Origin: Lachnospiraceae bacterium
GTDB taxonomy: Bacteria; Bacillota; Clostridia; Lachnospirales; Lachnospiraceae
DNA length: 46,773 bases
Assembly (NCBI GenBank): GCA_022792885.1
Contig: JAAWBX010000009.1
Span: 1-46,773 of the forward strand
Direction of reading: 5' to 3'
Shown one piece after another: positions 43,716-46,773 of the stretch. A model generated the notes under the pieces. The model worked only from the letters and a program-made list of their open reading frames with translations. It did not search any database and was not told where the DNA came from. Position numbers and translations under genes: made by a program. Numbering within the stretch: the first letter of the stretch is position 1; the number at the start of each line of letters is the position of its first letter.

Positions 43716-45034
43716 TGCTATTTTATACGAGTGTGAATGCGGCATATCTGCCGAAAGCGAGGGTGTTGGGATATTCTTTGAAAAAGTGGAATCCCACGGC
43801 AAAGCTTTATATTGTATTGTCGGATGAGATACCGAGAGGATTCCGGATAGAGGACGAGCCGTTTGACGGGATTTTGTTGTCGGAGGAGATCGAACTGACA
43901 TTGGATATGTCCAGAGAATTCTGGATTTTTCTTCATGATGTTACGGAGTTATGCACGGCCGTTAAAGGCTGGGCGGCATTGGAACTTCTGCGGAGGACGA
44001 ATGCGGAAGAAATCATATATTTAGATCCGGATATGCTGGTGTGCCATTCTTTGGAACCGCTAAAGGCGTTTTTACGGGAGCATGATATTGTAGTTACGCC
44101 GCACAGACTGGCGCCGGAACCGCTGTTTGACCAAATGTTTTACGGGGATCAGCAGTTTTATACCAGAGGAGGGTTTAATCTGGGTTTTCTGGCCGTAAAG
44201 AACAGCGAAGAAGGGGTGCGGTTTTTAAAGTGGTGGGCCGGTATGCTGGAAAGATATTGTTATGTCGATGACCCGGAAGGCCTGTTTACCGATCAGAAAC
44301 TGATGGACATCGCCCCCTGTTTTTTCGGAACTCTTTTTATTTGCCGGGATGAGACATATAACGTATCCTGGTGGAATCTCACACAGAGAGAGGTCAGCGG
44401 AGATGCGGAAGCGTTGTATGTGAATGGGAAACGGGTACGATTGTATCACTTTTCCAATGTTGAGAGCGGGCTTCATGAAGAGATAATAAGAAAATATTGT
44501 GCGGATAATGTAGCATTGAGAGCGCTCTATAACTGGTATTTGGAAGAGCAGAAGAAAATGGGGTATCAAAAAGGTATTGTATGGGACTGGAAATTTGACC
44601 ATTATGATAATGGGGAGAAGATCCGGCCGATCACCCGTGAAATGACCAGAAAGCGAAAGGACATGATTGAAAAGTATAAGAACAGCAATCCGTTTCAAAC
44701 GGGCGAAGGAACTCTTTTTGCCTGTTATCAGAAGGATTGGCCGGAGTATTTGGAGGCAGATACCGGGAAATACGAAAAATATGAAAAAAAACATGAACGT
44801 ATCATGCTCTTGACGGCTTATCAGGAGAAAGAGAGATTATTGGAACTTGTAAGGGAGAAAGAGAAATCCTGTAAGATTAAAACGTTGGCAATATATGATG
44901 AAAGAAATTATCTGCGCAAAAAATTAAAGGAAACAGAGACGGCTTACGGGGAAGTGATAAATTCCAACTGCTGGAAATTAACAGGGCCGATCCGGAGGGT
45001 TCTGGATTGGGCAAAGGGGTATGGGAGGAAATAA
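43715..45034 (+). CDS. GT-A type glycosyltransferase with C-terminal coiled coil (GT8-like)
   Basis: A 439-residue protein. FYTSVNAAYLPKARVLGYSL opens the domain, and IIYLDPDMLVCHSL is the DxD metal-binding motif of GT8-like retaining transferases; FYTRGGFNLGFLAV and the YHFSNVESG segment complete it. From about residue 330 to the end the protein is charged and helical (predicted coiled coil) and ends in SNCWKLTGPIRRVLDWAKG, a tail seen in several capsule transferases that may dock on partner proteins. The ATG overlaps the previous stop by one base; AGAGGA is about 8-10 bases upstream. Confidence 0.78.
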   Translation: MLFYTSVNAAYLPKARVLGYSLKKWNPTAKLYIVLSDEIPRGFRIEDEPFDGILLSEEIELTLDMSREFWIFLHDVTELCTAVKGWAALELLRRTNAEEIIYLDPDMLVCHSLEPLKAFLREHDIVVTPHRLAPEPLFDQMFYGDQQFYTRGGFNLGFLAVKNSEEGVRFLKWWAGMLERYCYVDDPEGLFTDQKLMDIAPCFFGTLFICRDETYNVSWWNLTQREVSGDAEALYVNGKRVRLYHFSNVESGLHEEIIRKYCADNVALRALYNWYLEEQKKMGYQKGIVWDWKFDHYDNGEKIRPITREMTRKRKDMIEKYKNSNPFQTGEGTLFACYQKDWPEYLEADTGKYEKYEKKHERIMLLTAYQEKERLLELVREKEKSCKIKTLAIYDERNYLRKKLKETETAYGEVINSNCWKLTGPIRRVLDWAKGYGRK

Positions 45035-45036
45035 AA

Positions 45037-45747
45037 GTGCAGGCAATATTGTTAGCGGGGGGATTGGGAACACGTTTGCGGTCCGTGGTAAAGGATCGTC
45101 CGAAACCGATGGCTCCGGTCAATGACAGACCGTTTTTAGAATATTTACTTCATTCTTTGACGTCTCAGGGGATACAAGACATTATATTTGCCGTAGGGTA
45201 CAAAGGAAGCATGATCGAGGAATATTTCGGAAACGGTACTTTTTTTAATGCGGATATCCATTACGCTTATGAAGAGACTTTATTGGGAACGGCGGGAGCG
45301 ATTAAGAATGCCGTTCCTTATGTGAAGGAAGAAAGCGTTCTTGTATTGAATGCGGACACTTATTATTCTATGGAATATAGAAAACTATTTTCTCTTTGTG
45401 AAACGCATTCATATGAGATGGCGTTGGTACTTCGTGAGGTGGCGGATGTGTCCCGTTATGGAGAAGCGGAGCTGAGGGGGAACGAGCTTGTCCGATTTAA
45501 TGAAAAAACGGAGGAAAGCCGGCCGGGAACGATCAATGGCGGCGTCTATTTAATGAGAAGCAGTTTGTTAAATGAAATTCCGAATGGGAAAGTATCGTTG
45601 GAAAATGAGATTATTCCCAAACTGCTGAGAGAAAGCCGGAAAATTGGCGGGATTATAAATGACGGATATTTTATCGATATCGGCGTGCCGGCAGATTACT
45701 TTCGTTTTATTGAGGACGTGAAAGGCGGGGTGATCGCCTGTGGATAG
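45037..45747 (+). CDS. hddC: Sugar-phosphate nucleotidyltransferase (HddC-like)
   Basis: A 236-residue enzyme of the GT-A nucleotidyltransferase fold. QAILLAGGLGTRLRSVVKDRPKPMAP is the defining N-terminus, NADTYY is the metal site, and NGGVYLMRSSL the sugar-binding part. Sequence and neighbour GmhB point to a D-glycero-D-manno-heptose 1-phosphate guanylyltransferase, but glucose or other sugars cannot be ruled out. The GTG at 45037 follows GGAGGA by 7 bases, two bases after the upstream stop. It overlaps gmhB by 8 bases. Confidence 0.8.
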   Translation: MQAILLAGGLGTRLRSVVKDRPKPMAPVNDRPFLEYLLHSLTSQGIQDIIFAVGYKGSMIEEYFGNGTFFNADIHYAYEETLLGTAGAIKNAVPYVKEESVLVLNADTYYSMEYRKLFSLCETHSYEMALVLREVADVSRYGEAELRGNELVRFNEKTEESRPGTINGGVYLMRSSLLNEIPNGKVSLENEIIPKLLRESRKIGGIINDGYFIDIGVPADYFRFIEDVKGGVIACG

Positions 45748-46294
45748 GATTGTTTTTTTGGATCGGGACGGTACGATTAACGTTGAAAAATGTTATCTGT
45801 ATAAGCCGGAGGAATTTGAGTTTATTGAAGGTGTGCCGGAAGCAATCCGATTATTGAACGAAGCGGGCTATAAGGTGGCTGTGATCACCAACCAGGCGGG
45901 AGTGGCCCGGGGCTATTACGCGGAGGAGGATGTAGAAAGGCTTCACAGGTACATCAATGAACGGCTGGCCGAGAAGGGAGCCCATATCGATGCGTTTTTT
46001 TACTGCCCGCATCACCCGGAAAAGGGGATTGGGAAATATAAGAAGGAATGTGGCTGCAGGAAGCCGGGGATCGGTATGTTTTTGCAGGCGGAAGAATTTT
46101 TTGATGTAGATAAAGAAAATTCCTGGATGATCGGGGACAAGCACGCGGATATCGAGGCAGGGAAAAATTACGGCGTGCGAACGATTCTGGTGCGGACGGG
46201 ATATGGGAAAGAGGAGGAAAGATGGCGGGAGTATGATTTTGTGACAAGAGATTTAATGAGTGGGGTTATAGATGTGATATTTCGGATCCGATAG
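45740..46294 (+). CDS. gmhB: D-glycero-D-manno-heptose-1,7-bisphosphate 7-phosphatase-like HAD enzyme
   Basis: A 184-residue HAD phosphatase. The nucleophile motif is LDRDGTIN, the second motif ITNQAGVARGYY, and the last MIGDKHADIEAG. The zinc-binding loop of the GmhB subgroup is present: CPHHPE followed by CGCRKP. The start is GTG at 45740, within the hddC stop. Together with hddC it suggests a GDP-linked heptose, as in S-layer glycans of some Gram-positive bacteria. GmhA (sedoheptulose isomerase) and HddA (kinase) are not in the window and may be downstream of the IS3 element. Confidence 0.87.
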   Translation: MDRIVFLDRDGTINVEKCYLYKPEEFEFIEGVPEAIRLLNEAGYKVAVITNQAGVARGYYAEEDVERLHRYINERLAEKGAHIDAFFYCPHHPEKGIGKYKKECGCRKPGIGMFLQAEEFFDVDKENSWMIGDKHADIEAGKNYGVRTILVRTGYGKEEERWREYDFVTRDLMSGVIDVIFRIR

Positions 46295-46329
46295 TGTAAA
46301 ACAGGAGAAAAATGGTGGGTGGAAGCGAT

Positions 46330-46470
46330 ATGAAACCAAAATTATATATAATTATTCCTTGCTACAATGAAGAAGCGGTCTTACCGATTACGAGTTCATT
46401 GTTTCTTTCTAAAATTTATCAGTTGGTGGAAGATGGAAAGATCTCGGACGACAGCAGAATTATGTTTTGA
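46330..46470 (+). pseudogene. GT2 glycosyltransferase truncated by IS3-family insertion
   Basis: The 46 residues begin with KLYIIIPCYNEEAVLPITSSLFL and reach DDSRIMF, the usual N-terminus of a DPM1/GtrB-like GT2. The next expected block is VNDGS; instead a TGA and transposon sequence follow. The break lies at about 46467-46470, so only the first fifth of the enzyme is left here. The rest would be past the element, outside the window. Confidence 0.85.
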
Positions 46471-46479
46471 TGTTGTATC

Positions 46480-46548
46480 ATTTTAGTTGCCACCTAATAC
46501 ACAAGGATTTGATGTATAATCAAAGAGAAATAAGGAGGCAACTAAAAT
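46480..46548 (+). promoter_or_regulatory. Stem that would hide the OrfA ribosome binding site, with internal -10 box
   Basis: Bases 46480-46495 pair at 15 of 16 positions with 46533-46548, which hold GGAGG and the first two bases of the OrfA ATG. A TATAAT at 46515-46520 lies inside the loop. RNA started there would lack the upstream arm and be translated; RNA reading in from outside would fold shut. Confidence 0.6.
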
Positions 46549-46773
46549 GGCAAAAAAACAACGGAAAAACGACATGGATAACAAGATTAAGGCAGTAAAG
46601 CCGGCAAAGGAACTTGGCGGCGCAAAAGCTGCTTCTGAACTGGGCATCCCTGAAAACACCATGTATGCATGGACGAAAGCGGCAAGGGAGGGACGGCTGG
46701 ATGTTGGCTCCGGCTCGCACACGCCACAGACGGCAATGAGTCTCGCAGAGGAATTGTCAATCCTGCGCAGACA
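46547..46773 (+). CDS. IS3-family transposase OrfA (partial)
   Basis: 75 residues are visible, with no stop before the window edge. MAKKQRKNDMDNKIKAV leads into a helix-turn-helix (AKELGGAKAASELGIPENTMYAWTK) that binds the element's inverted repeats. AAGGAGG lies 7 bases before the ATG. In this family OrfA overlaps an OrfB integrase joined by a frameshift, not visible here. The gene reads in the same direction as the interrupted glycan operon. Confidence 0.9.
   Translation, partial: MAKKQRKNDMDNKIKAVKPAKELGGAKAASELGIPENTMYAWTKAAREGRLDVGSGSHTPQTAMSLAEELSILRR

Larger units (their letters stand above)
46471..46773 (+). mobile_element. IS3-family insertion sequence, left part
   Basis: The element begins at about TGTTGTATCA after the broken glycosyltransferase and holds the start of an OrfA transposase gene on the plus strand. 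IS3 ends typically start with TG. The right end and the OrfB integrase are outside the window, so length and target duplication are unknown. Confidence 0.75.

Noticed and set aside
1..46773. CRISPR arrays, tRNA or rRNA genes, phage or conjugation genes
   Set aside because: No regularly spaced repeats, no cloverleaf or rRNA sequence, and no such proteins were seen in any frame.

Overview
The window looks like chromosomal DNA of a moderately GC-rich Firmicute, most likely a Lachnospiraceae-type Clostridium. The evidence is consensus AGGAGG ribosome binding sites, sigma-A type promoters with 16-17 base spacers, a cdaA-cdaR (ybbR) pair followed by ptsH-ptsI, and a large glycosyltransferase locus with no outer-membrane genes. 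Family placement is inference from gene content; I ran no database search.

Layout. (1) 1-1547: an IS110-group insertion sequence whose two ends appear to carry the two halves of a promoter, with a likely bridge-RNA region upstream of its transposase. (2) 1617-3409: a decayed two-gene remnant, a DUF3696-type ATPase and a frameshifted partner. (3) 3508-8186: an M20 amidohydrolase, a DUF885 lipoprotein and an aldo/keto reductase with a ferredoxin-like tail. (4) 8464-16605: a tight seven-gene run with two uncharacterised membrane proteins, diadenylate cyclase CdaA, its partner CdaR, HPr, PTS enzyme I and a polysaccharide polymerase fused to a fucosyltransferase-like domain. (5) 16613-18631 (minus strand) and 18791-30327 (plus strand): two divergent glycan operons read from promoters whose -35 boxes overlap. 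The plus operon holds glycosyltransferases, a VioA-like sugar aminotransferase, a Wzx flippase, a PLP enzyme plus ATP-grasp pair and a DUF2142 membrane protein. (6) 30405-34101 (minus strand): a HigBA-type toxin-antitoxin pair, then polyphosphate kinase and Ppx/GppA. (7) 34295-46470: a second glycan block with RmlC, an ABC exporter whose permease carries an extra extracytoplasmic domain, three very large or fused glycosyltransferases, and GDP-heptose-type enzymes (HddC-like and GmhB-like). Its last visible gene, a GT2 transferase, is cut by an IS3-family element that runs off the window.

How it fits together. Blocks 4-5 supply a polymerase (Wzy-like) and a flippase (Wzx), whereas block 7 supplies an ABC exporter, so the locus appears able to build two surface glycans or one glycan by two routes. 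Likely building blocks are L-rhamnose (rmlC), a 4-amino-4,6-dideoxy sugar (VioA-like), possibly an amino-acid decoration (PLP enzyme plus ATP-grasp) and a D-glycero-D-manno-heptose. The polymerase gene is translationally coupled to ptsI in an operon with the c-di-AMP synthase, which would place wall-glycan polymerisation, sugar-uptake signalling and c-di-AMP under one transcript.

The strongest unusual signals are the split promoter and bridge-RNA candidate of the IS110 element, the polymerase-fucosyltransferase fusion, the PLP/ATP-grasp pair, the two unknown membrane proteins ahead of cdaA, the ABC permease with an extracytoplasmic domain, and a stem in the IS3 element that would hide its own ribosome binding site in read-through RNA. 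No tRNA, rRNA or CRISPR array was seen.
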